Shown one piece after another: positions 52,873-60,842 of a stretch of 64,000 nucleotides of DNA. Source of the DNA: Paractinoplanes toevensis (GTDB taxonomy: Bacteria; Actinomycetota; Actinomycetes; Mycobacteriales; Micromonosporaceae). Position 1 is the stretch's first letter; every line of letters begins with the position of its first letter. A program made the translations under genes and the position numbers. The stretch is taken from contig NZ_BOQN01000051.1 of NCBI RefSeq assembly GCF_018332695.1, positions 62,001 to 126,000 of the forward strand, read 5' to 3'. The notes under the pieces are model-generated. The model saw only the letters and a program-made list of their open reading frames with translations. It made no database searches and was not told the DNA's origin.

Positions 52873-54092
52873 GACGCCAGCCGTACGGTCGCCGTGACGT
52901 GCTCGCCGGTCGCGGTCCGCCCGGTCACCGCCACCTCGCCCGCGCGCTGCCGGCCGGCGAAGGTCAGCGTGTCGTACGCGTAGCAGGGCCCGCCGAGCCG
53001 CAGCGAAATCCCGCGCAGCGCGGCGTCCGGCCCGAGCCGGTCGGTGACGTACCGCTGCACCAGGCCGGTGGTGGCGAGGATGTTGAGGAAGATGTCCTTG
53101 CTGCCACGGCGCACGGCCGCGTCCCGGTCGTGGTGCACGTCCTGGAAGTCGCGCGTGGCCAGGGCCGTGCTGATGATGACGGTCGGGGTGACCGCGAGTT
53201 CCCACGGCGGCAGTTCGGTCAGGTCCGGGCGCCAGACGGGCAGACCGTCCGCGAAGGCGACCCGCACCTCGGCACCGATGCGCACCTCGTCCGGGCGTAC
53301 GTCCAGAAGCTCTCCCACCATCCGCACCCCCTCGTCCAGGTCGACCAGGGCGACCACCACCGGCGATCGGCGGCCGGGCAGCGGCGGATGGCGGTGCACC
53401 ACGTAGCTGTGGATGCGTCCGGTGCCGGCCGCGACGGCGTACGCCGGCTTGAAGGCACCGCAGCGCGGGCAGCCCGGACCGGGCGGGTGGCGCAGCGCGC
53501 CGCATTCGCCGCAGCGCTGGATGCGCAGCTCGCCGGCCTCGATCCCGGCCCAGAAGAACGCGGTGTCCGGGCCGGCCACCGGCCGGATCGGAGCCTGCCG
53601 CTCGACCTGAGGAACCGCCTCCGGGCGGAATTTCAGGATCCGGAACCGCATGTCGGCCACCGGCTCGCCGGCCACCTCCCAGACGCTCTCGGTGGTGAAG
53701 AACCAGCCCTCGCCGAGCGCGGTGCGCTTGGGCCCGGTGACGTCGGTGAGCCGGGTACGCACCGCGACGGTCTCGCCGACCCGCAGGTAGCGGTGGTAGG
53801 TCTGGGCGCAGTCGGTCGCCACCACAGAGGTGTAGCCGGCCTCGTCCAGCACGGCCGACATCGCGCGCAGCGGATCGTCGTCCTCGTCGCGCGGCCGCAG
53901 CCCGCGCATCGTCCACACCTGCACCATCGCCGGCGGGGCGACGCCGTCCCGCTCGTAGACCGGGTTGTCGTCGCCGATCGCGGTGAGCCAGTCCCGGATC
54001 GCCGGGCGGTTGACCGGGTCCCGGGCGGTCCGGGCCGGGGACAGGCCGGCCGCGGCGATCCGGTGCGCGGCGGTGCTGATCGGGTCGGTCAT
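52869..54092 (-). CDS. fused ChsH2-ChsH1 (MaoC-DUF35-MaoC)
   Basis: Single 407-aa ORF joining two proteins that are separate in M. tuberculosis. Residues ~1-165 form a MaoC-like hotdog (QTYHRYLRVGETVAVRTRL), ~170-290 a DUF35 domain with zinc-ribbon cysteines C194, C197, C208, C211, and ~303-407 a ChsH1-type hotdog with the catalytic IISTALATRDFQDVHHDRD (H320/H321). ChsH1-ChsH2 hydrate 3-oxo-4,17-pregnadiene-20-carboxyl-CoA, and the DUF35 part recruits Ltp2. The linker is short (ELPPWELAVTP). No stop or frameshift separates the parts. ATG overlaps the fadE29 stop. Confidence 0.88.
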   Translation of the reverse strand: MTDPISTAAHRIAAAGLSPARTARDPVNRPAIRDWLTAIGDDNPVYERDGVAPPAMVQVWTMRGLRPRDEDDDPLRAMSAVLDEAGYTSVVATDCAQTYHRYLRVGETVAVRTRLTDVTGPKRTALGEGWFFTTESVWEVAGEPVADMRFRILKFRPEAVPQVERQAPIRPVAGPDTAFFWAGIEAGELRIQRCGECGALRHPPGPGCPRCGAFKPAYAVAAGTGRIHSYVVHRHPPLPGRRSPVVVALVDLDEGVRMVGELLDVRPDEVRIGAEVRVAFADGLPVWRPDLTELPPWELAVTPTVIISTALATRDFQDVHHDRDAAVRRGSKDIFLNILATTGLVQRYVTDRLGPDAALRGISLRLGGPCYAYDTLTFAGRQRAGEVAVTGRTATGEHVTATVRLAS

Positions 54093-55222
54093 CGCGGCAC
54101 CCTCGGCAGCCCGAGCCCGGCCGACGCGATGATCTCCCGCTGGATCTCGTTGACCCCGCCGCCGAACGTCAGCACCAGGTTGCGTTTGGCCTGCAGGTCG
54201 AGCCAGGTGAGCAGTTCGGCGGTGGCCGGGTCGGTGGGGTCGCCGTGCCGCCAGACGAGTTCCTCGAGCTCCTGGCCGATCCGCAGCAGCCGCTCCGAGG
54301 AGAAGACCTTGGTGGCCGACGCGTCCGCGGCGTTCAACGAAGTCCCCGCCACCTGCCAGTTGAGCAGCTCGTTCACCCGGCGGCAGGCTTCCGCGCGGAG
54401 CAGGGCGCGCTCCACCTCGGGGATATCCCGGGTGCCCGCCCACGCGCGTACCCGATCGATGAAGGCGCCGAAGCGGCCGGCCGGACCCAGCATCACGCGC
54501 TCGTGGTTGAGCTGCGCGGTCAGCAGTCGCCAGCCGCCGTTCTCGGTGCCCACCAGGCGGTTCGCCGGCACCCGTACGTCGGTGAGGTAGACGGTGTTGA
54601 CGTGGTGCGCGCCGTCGGAGGTGATGATCGGCGTCCACGAGTAGCCCGGGTCGGCGGTGTCGACGATCAGGATGGACAGGCCCTTGTGCCGGGGCGCGTC
54701 CGGGTCGGTGCGGCAGGCCAGCCACAGGTAGTCGGCGTCGTGCGCGCCGGTGGTGAACATCTTCTGGCCGTTCACCACGTACCCGTCGCCGTCGCGGACC
54801 GCCCGGGTGCGCAGCGCGGCCAGGTCGGTGCCGGCCTCCGGTTCGGTGTAGCCGATCGCGAAGTGGATCTCCCCGGTCAGGATTCGCGGGAGGAAGAACT
54901 CCTGCTGCTCCGCCGAGCCGTGCGCGAGCAGCGTCGGCGCCACGGTCTGCAGGGTGACCGCGGGCAGCGGCACGTCGGCGCGGGCCGCCTCGTTCACGAA
55001 GATCTGCTGCTCCATCGGGCCGAGCCCGCCACCGCCGAACCGCTCCGGGAAACCGAGCCCGAGCCAGCCGTCCCGGCCGAGCCGCCGGACCAGGTCGCGG
55101 TAGACCGCGCCGTGCCGCTCCCGCTGCACGGCCGCCCGCTCCTCGACGGTCAAAACCTTCTGAAGGTACGCACGTAGCCGCGTCCGCAAAGCCTTCTGCT
55201 CGTCACTCAGGTCGATGAACAT
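54089..55222 (-). CDS. fadE29: acyl-CoA dehydrogenase FadE29/ChsE2
   Basis: Acyl-CoA dehydrogenase subunit of 377 aa. It starts MFIDLSDEQKALR as in FadE29 and carries EQQIFVNEAARADVPLPAVTLQT, FAIGYTEPEAGTDLAALRTRA, VNGQKMFTTGAHDADYLWLA and C-terminal VLTFGGGVNEIQREIIASAGL. ChsE1-ChsE2 oxidise the C22 side-chain CoA ester (3-oxo-4-pregnene-20-carboxyl-CoA). It overlaps fadE28 by 20 nt. Confidence 0.9.
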   Translation of the reverse strand: MFIDLSDEQKALRTRLRAYLQKVLTVEERAAVQRERHGAVYRDLVRRLGRDGWLGLGFPERFGGGGLGPMEQQIFVNEAARADVPLPAVTLQTVAPTLLAHGSAEQQEFFLPRILTGEIHFAIGYTEPEAGTDLAALRTRAVRDGDGYVVNGQKMFTTGAHDADYLWLACRTDPDAPRHKGLSILIVDTADPGYSWTPIITSDGAHHVNTVYLTDVRVPANRLVGTENGGWRLLTAQLNHERVMLGPAGRFGAFIDRVRAWAGTRDIPEVERALLRAEACRRVNELLNWQVAGTSLNAADASATKVFSSERLLRIGQELEELVWRHGDPTDPATAELLTWLDLQAKRNLVLTFGGGVNEIQREIIASAGLGLPRVPR

Positions 55223-56159
55223 CGAGGGCTCCCAGCCGTTGCAGGTGCCGGACCAGGTCACGGATCAGCGCGGTGTGCCGGTGCAGCGGGTAGTCGGCGG
55301 CCAGACCGAGCCCGCCGTGCAGGTGGTGACAGGTGCGCAGGGCCGGCGGGGCCTCGCTGCACAACCAATAGGCGGCGGTCCACAGATCCGCATCGCTCCA
55401 GATGGCGGCGAGGGCGGCCAGGTGCATCGTGCGGGAGGCGATGTAGACGTCGGCGATCTGCTGGGCCACCGCCTGGAAGGTGGCGAGCGGGCGGCCGAAC
55501 TGGTGCCGGTCGCGCACGTGGTCGGCGGTCATCCGCAGGGCCCCGGCCAGCGCGCCGTCGCCGAGCGCGCAGGCGCCGGCCACCGCGTACCGCCGAAGGT
55601 CGGCCCCCGCCAGCGGCTCGCCGGCGACCTCCGTGAGCCGAAGCGAGAACTCGTCGGTCCCGGCCGAGGTCGGGGTCCGCGACAGCGTCGCGTGCGCGGG
55701 ATCGACGAGGGCCACGCCCCGGTTCGTCGGGACGAGGACGCGGTAGGCCCGGTCGGCGTCCGGCACCTCGTGGCAGGTGCCGGTGAGCCGCCAGTCCTCG
55801 GTGGCCGTGACCGGCTCGCCCGGGGCGGCCGTGAGGACCTGTCCGGCCAGCACCCGAGGCAGCAGATCGCGCTGTTGCTCGGGAGTGCCCCAGCGGGCCA
55901 CCGGCAGCACGCCGAGGGCCAGTGTGGACCAGGCCGGCACCCGGGCGGCGTGCCGCCCGATCTCGGTGAGCAGCAGCCCGGTCGCCATCGCGCCCAGCCC
56001 CGCGCCGCCCAGCTCGGCCGGCACCGAGAGGCCGAGCAGACCGGCCTGGCCGAGGGATTTCCAGAGTCGCTCCGGCGTGTCGTCGTTGTCGCTGAGCACC
56101 TCATCGGCGAGGCGGACGATCGCTTCCTGATCGTCGTCGAGCGCGAAGTCCGGACCCAT
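55203..56159 (-). CDS. fadE28: acyl-CoA dehydrogenase FadE28/ChsE1
   Basis: Partner acyl-CoA dehydrogenase subunit of 318 aa, shorter than FadE29 as in M. tuberculosis. Seen: LGLSVPAELGGAGLGAMATGLLLTEIG, RHQFGRPLATFQAVAQQIADVYIASR and CHHLHGGLGLAADYPLHRH. First gene of the fadE28-fadE29-chsH2/H1-ltp2 operon. The ATG lies 8 nt from a perfect KstR box, without a strong Shine-Dalgarno. cyp125, which heads this operon in mycobacteria, is elsewhere here. Confidence 0.88.
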   Translation of the reverse strand: MGPDFALDDDQEAIVRLADEVLSDNDDTPERLWKSLGQAGLLGLSVPAELGGAGLGAMATGLLLTEIGRHAARVPAWSTLALGVLPVARWGTPEQQRDLLPRVLAGQVLTAAPGEPVTATEDWRLTGTCHEVPDADRAYRVLVPTNRGVALVDPAHATLSRTPTSAGTDEFSLRLTEVAGEPLAGADLRRYAVAGACALGDGALAGALRMTADHVRDRHQFGRPLATFQAVAQQIADVYIASRTMHLAALAAIWSDADLWTAAYWLCSEAPPALRTCHHLHGGLGLAADYPLHRHTALIRDLVRHLQRLGALDVHRPE

Positions 56160-56167
56160 TCCGTCAT

Positions 56168-56181
56168 TAGAACACGTTTCA
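56168..56181. promoter_or_regulatory. KstR operator between fadE28 and kstR
   Basis: TAGAACACGTTTCA matches TNNAACNNGTTNNA exactly, 8 nt from fadE28 and 86 nt from kstR. A weaker site with the AACNNGTT core but C at both outer positions lies at 56204-56217 and could help autoregulation. Confidence 0.87.
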
Positions 56182-56267
56182 GTTTGCCGGGAACAGCGCC
56201 CGGCGCAACAGGTTGTCAACGTCGCGTTGCTAGGCTGGGGAGACGATTCAGGCCGCGAGGGGTAGCC

Positions 56268-56879
56268 ATGGCAACACCGAGAACAAATACCAGTACGACC
56301 ACCGCACTCACCGCCCTGGACGGCTCGGCCGCCCAGCGTGACCGGCGGCGCCGGATCCTCGAGGCGACGTTGTCGCTGGCCTCCAAGGGCGGCTACGACG
56401 CGGTTCAGATGCGCACCGTCGCGGAGCGCGCCGAGGTCGCCCTGGGCACGCTCTACCGCTACTTCCCCTCGAAGATCCACCTGCTGGTGTCGGCGCTGGC
56501 TCTCGAGCTGGAGAAGATCCAGGAGAAACTCGAGCGCAAGCCGATCCCCGGCGACACCCCGCACGAGCGCATGCAGTTCGTGCTGGCCATGGTGACCCGG
56601 GCGATGCAGCGCGAGCCGCTGCTCACCGAGGCGATGACCCGGGCCTTCATGTTCGCCGACCCGTCCGCGAGCGCCGAGGTCAACGCGGTCGCGCGACTGA
56701 TGGAGGACATGTTCACCCGGGCCATGACCGACGGCGAGCCGACCGCCGACGACCGGGCCAAGGCTCGCGTGATCGGCGACGTGTGGCTGTCCAACCTGGT
56801 GGCCTGGGTGACCCGCCGCGCCTCGGCCAACGACGTGGTCAACCACCTGGAACTGGCCAGCCGCCTGCTCCTGCGCTAG
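56268..56879 (+). CDS. kstR: TetR-family sterol-catabolism repressor KstR
   Basis: TetR-type repressor of 203 aa. The N-terminal helix-turn-helix is AAQRDRRRRILEATLSLASKGGYDAVQMRTVAERAEVALGTLYRYFPSK read in pieces at residues ~20-70. The ligand domain carries MQREPLLTEAMTRAFMFADPSASAEV and DVWLSNLVAWVTRRASANDVVNHL, close to mycobacterial KstR. KstR is released from TNNAACNNGTTNNA sites by CoA thioesters of cholesterol metabolites. Presence beside eleven exact boxes makes this the local regulator. Divergent from fadE28. Confidence 0.93.
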   Translation: MATPRTNTSTTTALTALDGSAAQRDRRRRILEATLSLASKGGYDAVQMRTVAERAEVALGTLYRYFPSKIHLLVSALALELEKIQEKLERKPIPGDTPHERMQFVLAMVTRAMQREPLLTEAMTRAFMFADPSASAEVNAVARLMEDMFTRAMTDGEPTADDRAKARVIGDVWLSNLVAWVTRRASANDVVNHLELASRLLLR

Positions 56880-56886
56880 GCGCCGC

Positions 56887-57318
56887 CTATTCGACCAGCG
56901 CCACCAGTTTCGCCAGAGCCTGCTGACCCGCGGCGCCGGCCTGCTTCTCCAGCATGCCGGCCATCGGGCCCTTCAGCGCCGGGCCGATGAACTCCATCTC
57001 GTAGGTGATGTGTGAGCCGGCGTCGCTCGGCTCGATCACGAAGAGGTTCTTCGCCTTGACGCCCATCGGCCCGTCGCCGTTCTGCTCGAGCCGCCCCGGC
57101 GCCGCCGCCGTGGTCACCCGCCAGGCCATCTCGGCGGGCATGCCCATCAGCTTCACCTTCTGCTTGTAGGTCGTGCCCTCGTCGAGAGTCGCCGGCACGT
57201 CACCGGTGAATCCCTCGTGCATCGTGTTCCATTCCGGGACCCGTGACGGGGTCGACAGCACTTCCCAGACCCGCTGCGGATCCGCTTTGGCATCGGCCTC
57301 AACGGTCACCTTGGCCAT
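56887..57318 (-). CDS. SRPBCC (START/polyketide-cyclase-like) protein
   Basis: Small protein of 143 aa with the helix-grip fold: it begins MAKVTVEADAKADPQRVWEVLSTPSRVPEWNTMHEGF and ends with a long C-terminal helix (MLEKQAGAAGQQALAKLVALVE). Such proteins bind hydrophobic ligands, sometimes steroids, in a deep pocket. A carrier or binding role for steroid intermediates is an inference from KstR linkage. AGGAGG precedes the ATG and a perfect KstR box is 25 nt upstream. Confidence 0.78.
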   Translation of the reverse strand: MAKVTVEADAKADPQRVWEVLSTPSRVPEWNTMHEGFTGDVPATLDEGTTYKQKVKLMGMPAEMAWRVTTAAAPGRLEQNGDGPMGVKAKNLFVIEPSDAGSHITYEMEFIGPALKGPMAGMLEKQAGAAGQQALAKLVALVE

Positions 57319-57343
57319 CGCGCTCCTCCTCTTCCCGAGTAAC

Positions 57344-57357
57344 TAGAACAGGTTATA
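57344..57357. promoter_or_regulatory. KstR operator between SRPBCC and thioesterase genes
   Basis: TAGAACAGGTTATA matches TNNAACNNGTTNNA exactly. It lies 25 nt from the leftward SRPBCC start and 55 nt from the rightward thioesterase start. Confidence 0.85.
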
Positions 57358-57412
57358 GCAGTGTGACTTGATTCACTAGCTCCGCCCGCTCGCCGACGGC
57401 GATGCTGTCCAT

Positions 57413-58039
57413 GTGAAACGACGCGAGGCCATCACCGAGTTGGGCGACGCACTGCGGACGCTCGCCGAGCACGCCACCACCACCGAGATGCCGGCCGGCG
57501 ACCTGCTCCGCGCGGCCGCCGAGCTTCGCGAGATCGCCGCGCGGCTGGGCGAGCGGTCCCGCGGCCGGTCGACGCTGCCGAGCGCGGACGACCTGCTCGG
57601 CGGCGTGCGGATGTACAACCCGGTCACCGGCGGCGGCAGCGCCCTGGCACCGCCGCTACGCATCGAGGTGGTAGCCGGCGTGGCGATCGGGCGGTGCACG
57701 CTCGGCCTGGCGTTCGAGGGCCCGCCACGGTTCGCCCACGGCGGCGTGAGCGCGATGCTGCTCGACCAGATCCTCGGCCACGCGGTGGTCGCCTCCGGCA
57801 ACCCCGGGATGACGGTCCGCCTCGACACCGTCTACCGCGCGCCGGTGCCGCTGCTGACCCCGCTGCGGCTGACCGCCGAGGTGCGGCACGTGGACGGCCG
57901 CCGGGTCACCGCGACCGGCACCATCGCCACGGAGGCCGAGCCGGGCACGACCCTGGTCTCGGCCTCCGGCACGTTCGTCGGCCTGCGAGCCGACCAGACC
58001 CGCCGCCTGTTCGGCCCGGTCCTGCAGACCGAGGCCTGA
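57413..58039 (+). CDS. PaaI-type hotdog thioesterase
   Basis: Hotdog-fold protein of 208 aa. An Ala/Glu-rich helical N-terminal half is followed by the thioesterase motif GPPRFAHGGVSAMLLDQILGHAV, typical of PaaI/YbdB-like acyl-CoA thioesterases, and LDTVYRAPVPLLTPLRLTAEVRHVDGRR. It may release CoA from stalled steroid-CoA esters (inference). GTG at 57413 lacks a clear Shine-Dalgarno. A strong hairpin terminator follows. Confidence 0.8.
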   Translation: MKRREAITELGDALRTLAEHATTTEMPAGDLLRAAAELREIAARLGERSRGRSTLPSADDLLGGVRMYNPVTGGGSALAPPLRIEVVAGVAIGRCTLGLAFEGPPRFAHGGVSAMLLDQILGHAVVASGNPGMTVRLDTVYRAPVPLLTPLRLTAEVRHVDGRRVTATGTIATEAEPGTTLVSASGTFVGLRADQTRRLFGPVLQTEA

Positions 58040-58043
58040 ACCC

Positions 58044-58076
58044 CTGCCCGGCCCCGATGACGGAAGGGCCGGGCAG
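58044..58076. terminator. bidirectional hairpin terminator
   Basis: CTGCCCGGCCC (58044-58054) and GGGCCGGGCAG (58066-58076) form a perfect 11-bp stem with an 11-nt loop between the converging thioesterase and glycoside hydrolase genes. No U-run, as often in actinomycetes. Confidence 0.7.
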
Positions 58077-58083
58077 CGGGCGA

Positions 58084-59439
58084 CTACGGCGTGAGGGTCA
58101 CCGCGTACGCATCCTTGGCGTTGGTCCAATTGACCGGGACGGTGATCGCGCTGCCGCTCACCGTCACCCGGGTGTTGGACACCACGGCAGGCGCGCTGAC
58201 GTAGGCGTTGGTCGACGGCAACCGTTCCACCAGTACGTTCACCGAACCGCTGGTGACCAGCCAGGACGGGATGCCGGTGTAGCGGATGTCGATGGCGCCC
58301 TGCGCTCCGCCGGCTTTCGCGCCGTAGACCGCGACCGACCTACGGGCCGACGAGTCCTGGAACACGGTGCCGTCGTGGCTCGAGCTCGCGGTGATCTTCG
58401 TGCGCTGGCCGGTCTGGTCGGCGTAGCGCTTGTAGACCCACCACTGGCCCATCGGCTGGTTCGCGTTCGCCGTGACCAGCCAGCCGAACGTGTCGTACAG
58501 CGACGGTGTCTGGCCGACCATGCCCCAGTTCGCCCGGGCGCCGTCGCAGTTGCAGCGTTCGAGCCGGGCTATGTACCAGGCCGAGGGGCCGGGCTGCTGC
58601 TCGTCGCCGAACGCGCCGTACTCGTTGACCGAGGTGCCGCTGATGGTGATGCCGCGGGACGAGAGCATGCCGGACAGGTTGGCCGCGTCGGTGGCCGGGT
58701 CGCCGGGCAGGTCGTGCCAGCTGATGATGTTCGGCACGACGTTGTTGGCCTTGACGTAGTCGAGGTAGGTGGTCCACCACGAGTTCGACGAGGTGGGCAC
58801 GCCGGCGTAGCTGGGGCCTTCGAGCACCGCGCCGGGGATGGCGGCCCGCACCAGCTGGGTGCCGCGGCGGATCATCTCCAGGTATTGGGCCTGGGTGCGG
58901 CCCCAGAAGAAGATGTTCGGCTCGTTCCACAGGTCCCAGCGCACGTCGGAGCCGGTCATGCCGTTCGCCTTGGCGTCCGCGATGAGCTGGTTGACGAAGT
59001 TCGTGTACTCGGTCCAGTTGCCGCTGTCACCCGGCCAGCGCGGCACGTTGCAGACCCCGTCGGAGCCCCACATGCCGGACAGCAGCAGGCTGAACCTCGC
59101 GCCGGTGGCCCTGGCTCGCGCGTAGTAGGCCTTGATGAAGTTCCACCGCGCGGTGTAGCCGCCGTTCACGTACCCACCGTTGGGGCACCCGATCTGCGAG
59201 CCGCCGGCCCGCATCACCTTGACCTTGATCTGGCTCTGCAGCGACGCCGATGGGGACGCGCCGCTCTGCGAGATACCGTAGATGAAGCCGGACGCCCGGT
59301 AGGTCGGCGCCCCGCCGTAGGCGGTCATGTCGACGGTCAGGGTCTCCACCGCGGCCAGGGCCGGCCCGGCGGGCTGGGCGACAAGAGCAAGGACGATCAG
59401 CACGGGTACGGCGATCAGCCGCAGCCATCGATTCCGCAT
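58084..59439 (-). CDS. secreted clan GH-A-type glycoside hydrolase
   Basis: Exported protein of 451 aa: signal peptide MRNRWLRLIAVPVLIVLALVAQPAGPALA with cleavage likely after ALA. The (beta/alpha)8 barrel carries DVRWDLWNEPNIFFWG, with the Asn-Glu-Pro acid/base motif, and a later GTSVNEYGAFGDEQQ that could hold the nucleophile Glu. A C-terminal beta domain (VSNTRVTVSGSAITVPVNW) follows. GH39-like specificity is possible but unproven. AAGGAGCTG precedes the ATG. It is outside the steroid regulon; GGAAA...TTTCC inverted repeats upstream suggest sugar-type control. Confidence 0.8.
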   Translation of the reverse strand: MRNRWLRLIAVPVLIVLALVAQPAGPALAAVETLTVDMTAYGGAPTYRASGFIYGISQSGASPSASLQSQIKVKVMRAGGSQIGCPNGGYVNGGYTARWNFIKAYYARARATGARFSLLLSGMWGSDGVCNVPRWPGDSGNWTEYTNFVNQLIADAKANGMTGSDVRWDLWNEPNIFFWGRTQAQYLEMIRRGTQLVRAAIPGAVLEGPSYAGVPTSSNSWWTTYLDYVKANNVVPNIISWHDLPGDPATDAANLSGMLSSRGITISGTSVNEYGAFGDEQQPGPSAWYIARLERCNCDGARANWGMVGQTPSLYDTFGWLVTANANQPMGQWWVYKRYADQTGQRTKITASSSHDGTVFQDSSARRSVAVYGAKAGGAQGAIDIRYTGIPSWLVTSGSVNVLVERLPSTNAYVSAPAVVSNTRVTVSGSAITVPVNWTNAKDAYAVTLTP

Positions 59440-59496
59440 CTGCCAGCTCCTTGGGGGAAGCCGCCGTGGGAGTTGACCGACCTCGTCGGCGCAGCG

Positions 59497-59510
59497 GGAA
59501 AACTGTTTCC
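59497..59510. promoter_or_regulatory. GGAAA/TTTCC inverted repeat, possible operator
   Basis: GGAAAACTGTTTCC has symmetric GGAAA...TTTCC ends and lies 58 nt upstream of the glycoside hydrolase start. It resembles LacI-type operators; a related copy is at 59565-59580. Confidence 0.35.
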
Positions 59511-59564
59511 TCCAGCCAAGTAGGTGAATACATCGATGTCAATAGTGTTACGGGCATGTTGCTC

Positions 59565-59580
59565 GGAAACACCAGTTTCC
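59565..59580. promoter_or_regulatory. second GGAAAC/GTTTCC inverted repeat
   Basis: GGAAACACCAGTTTCC has perfect 6-bp arms around four bases, 126 nt upstream of the glycoside hydrolase and touching the end of the PucR gene. It could pair with 59497-59510 as a second operator, or be a hairpin terminating the PucR gene. Confidence 0.35.
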
Positions 59581-60752
59581 TAGGCGGCGGGGACCGACAG
59601 GGCGATGAACAGCGCGGAGATCCACTCCGGATCCTGCAGCCGGTCGCCGTAGAGCTCCCGGAGCCGCGTCATCCGGTACCGCACGGTCTGCGGGTGGACG
59701 AACAGCTCCGCCGCGACCTCCTCGCGCCGCCCCTGATGCCGCAACCAGCTCCGCAGCGTCTCCGTCAGCTTCTCGGCCGAGGAGTCGCCGGACAGCGGTT
59801 CCAGCACCTTGGCCCGCAGGTCGGCGAGCGCCTGCGGGTCGGCGGTCAGCACCAGCGCGGCCAGGTGGTCCTCGGTGTTGACGACGTTGCCGGTGGGCAG
59901 GCCCGGGATCTCCATGGTGCGCACCGCCCGGTCGTACGACGCCTTCACCCGCAGCCAGGGGCGCGCCGGGCCGACCACCGCGGTCTGGCCGCGCAACAGG
60001 CCCAGCATCGCGGCCCGCGATCCGTCGGCGTCCGGGACCAGCAGCACCGAGAAGTCCGGTCCGGCCTCGCTCAACGACAGCGTGCGGCGGTCGAGCAGGT
60101 CAACCACCGTGCGCGCGGCGTGCTCGGGAACGAGGACGGCGGTCAGGGTCTGCGGTGGCGACCAGTCGGCACGCTGGGCGGCCGCGATGATCGTGTGCTC
60201 GGTCTCGCCGGCCAGCAGGGCCTGGGTGAGCTGCTCCAGATGGCGGATCCGGGCCCGGCCGGAGGACGCGAGCTCGTCGGCGTGCCCGGCGACGCTGGCC
60301 GCGGAGAGCTCGTCGATGTAGGCGAAGACCAGCTCGGCGAAGTGCGCGATGATCGCGGCCGGCTGCCCGGTGGCGACGCTGATCGCGGCGAGCTCGTGCC
60401 AGGAGACCCGGGCGCCGACCCGGTAGGCCCCGAGCAGCGCGTCGAGGCTGCGGCCGTTGCGGGCCTCCCCGCGGCCGAGGGCGTAGGCCGCCTGGAGGGC
60501 CGGGCCCAGCGGGGACTGCGGGTCGGGCCCGTGCGGGCGGGACACCAGACCGAGGAACGCACCCAGCGCGGTGCGGACCGCTCGCTCGATCTTCGCGCCC
60601 AGATCACCGGCGAAGGCCTCGGCGTAGGCCGGCACCTCGGTCATGATCGCGTCGATGGTCTGGGTGGCCACGTGCGGCAGCCGCTCCCGTAGCGGCGCGA
60701 CCACTTCCGGCGACAACCGGAAGGCTTTGACGTCGGGCAGGGGGTTTGTCAC
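59580..60752 (-). CDS. PucR/CdaR-type transcriptional regulator
   Basis: Regulator of 390 aa. An N-terminal sensory region (DAIMTEVPAYAEAFAGDLGAKIERAVRTALGAFLGL; LLGAYRVGARVSWHE) is followed by a GGDEF-like central domain and the C-terminal PucR helix-turn-helix EVAAELFVHPQTVRYRMTRLRELYGDRL. GTG at 60752 is preferred; an in-frame TTG at 60776 is the alternative. Divergent from the reductase-desaturase operon, whose regulator it probably is (inference from adjacency). Confidence 0.85.
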   Translation of the reverse strand: MTNPLPDVKAFRLSPEVVAPLRERLPHVATQTIDAIMTEVPAYAEAFAGDLGAKIERAVRTALGAFLGLVSRPHGPDPQSPLGPALQAAYALGRGEARNGRSLDALLGAYRVGARVSWHELAAISVATGQPAAIIAHFAELVFAYIDELSAASVAGHADELASSGRARIRHLEQLTQALLAGETEHTIIAAAQRADWSPPQTLTAVLVPEHAARTVVDLLDRRTLSLSEAGPDFSVLLVPDADGSRAAMLGLLRGQTAVVGPARPWLRVKASYDRAVRTMEIPGLPTGNVVNTEDHLAALVLTADPQALADLRAKVLEPLSGDSSAEKLTETLRSWLRHQGRREEVAAELFVHPQTVRYRMTRLRELYGDRLQDPEWISALFIALSVPAA

Positions 60753-60842
60753 CCTACGTTTGTACCAGCCGAACAAAAAACACGACCAGATTCACTTCGA
60801 GCGGTCAGGCACCTACCCCCGGGCGCACAGGAAGCTTGTTAC

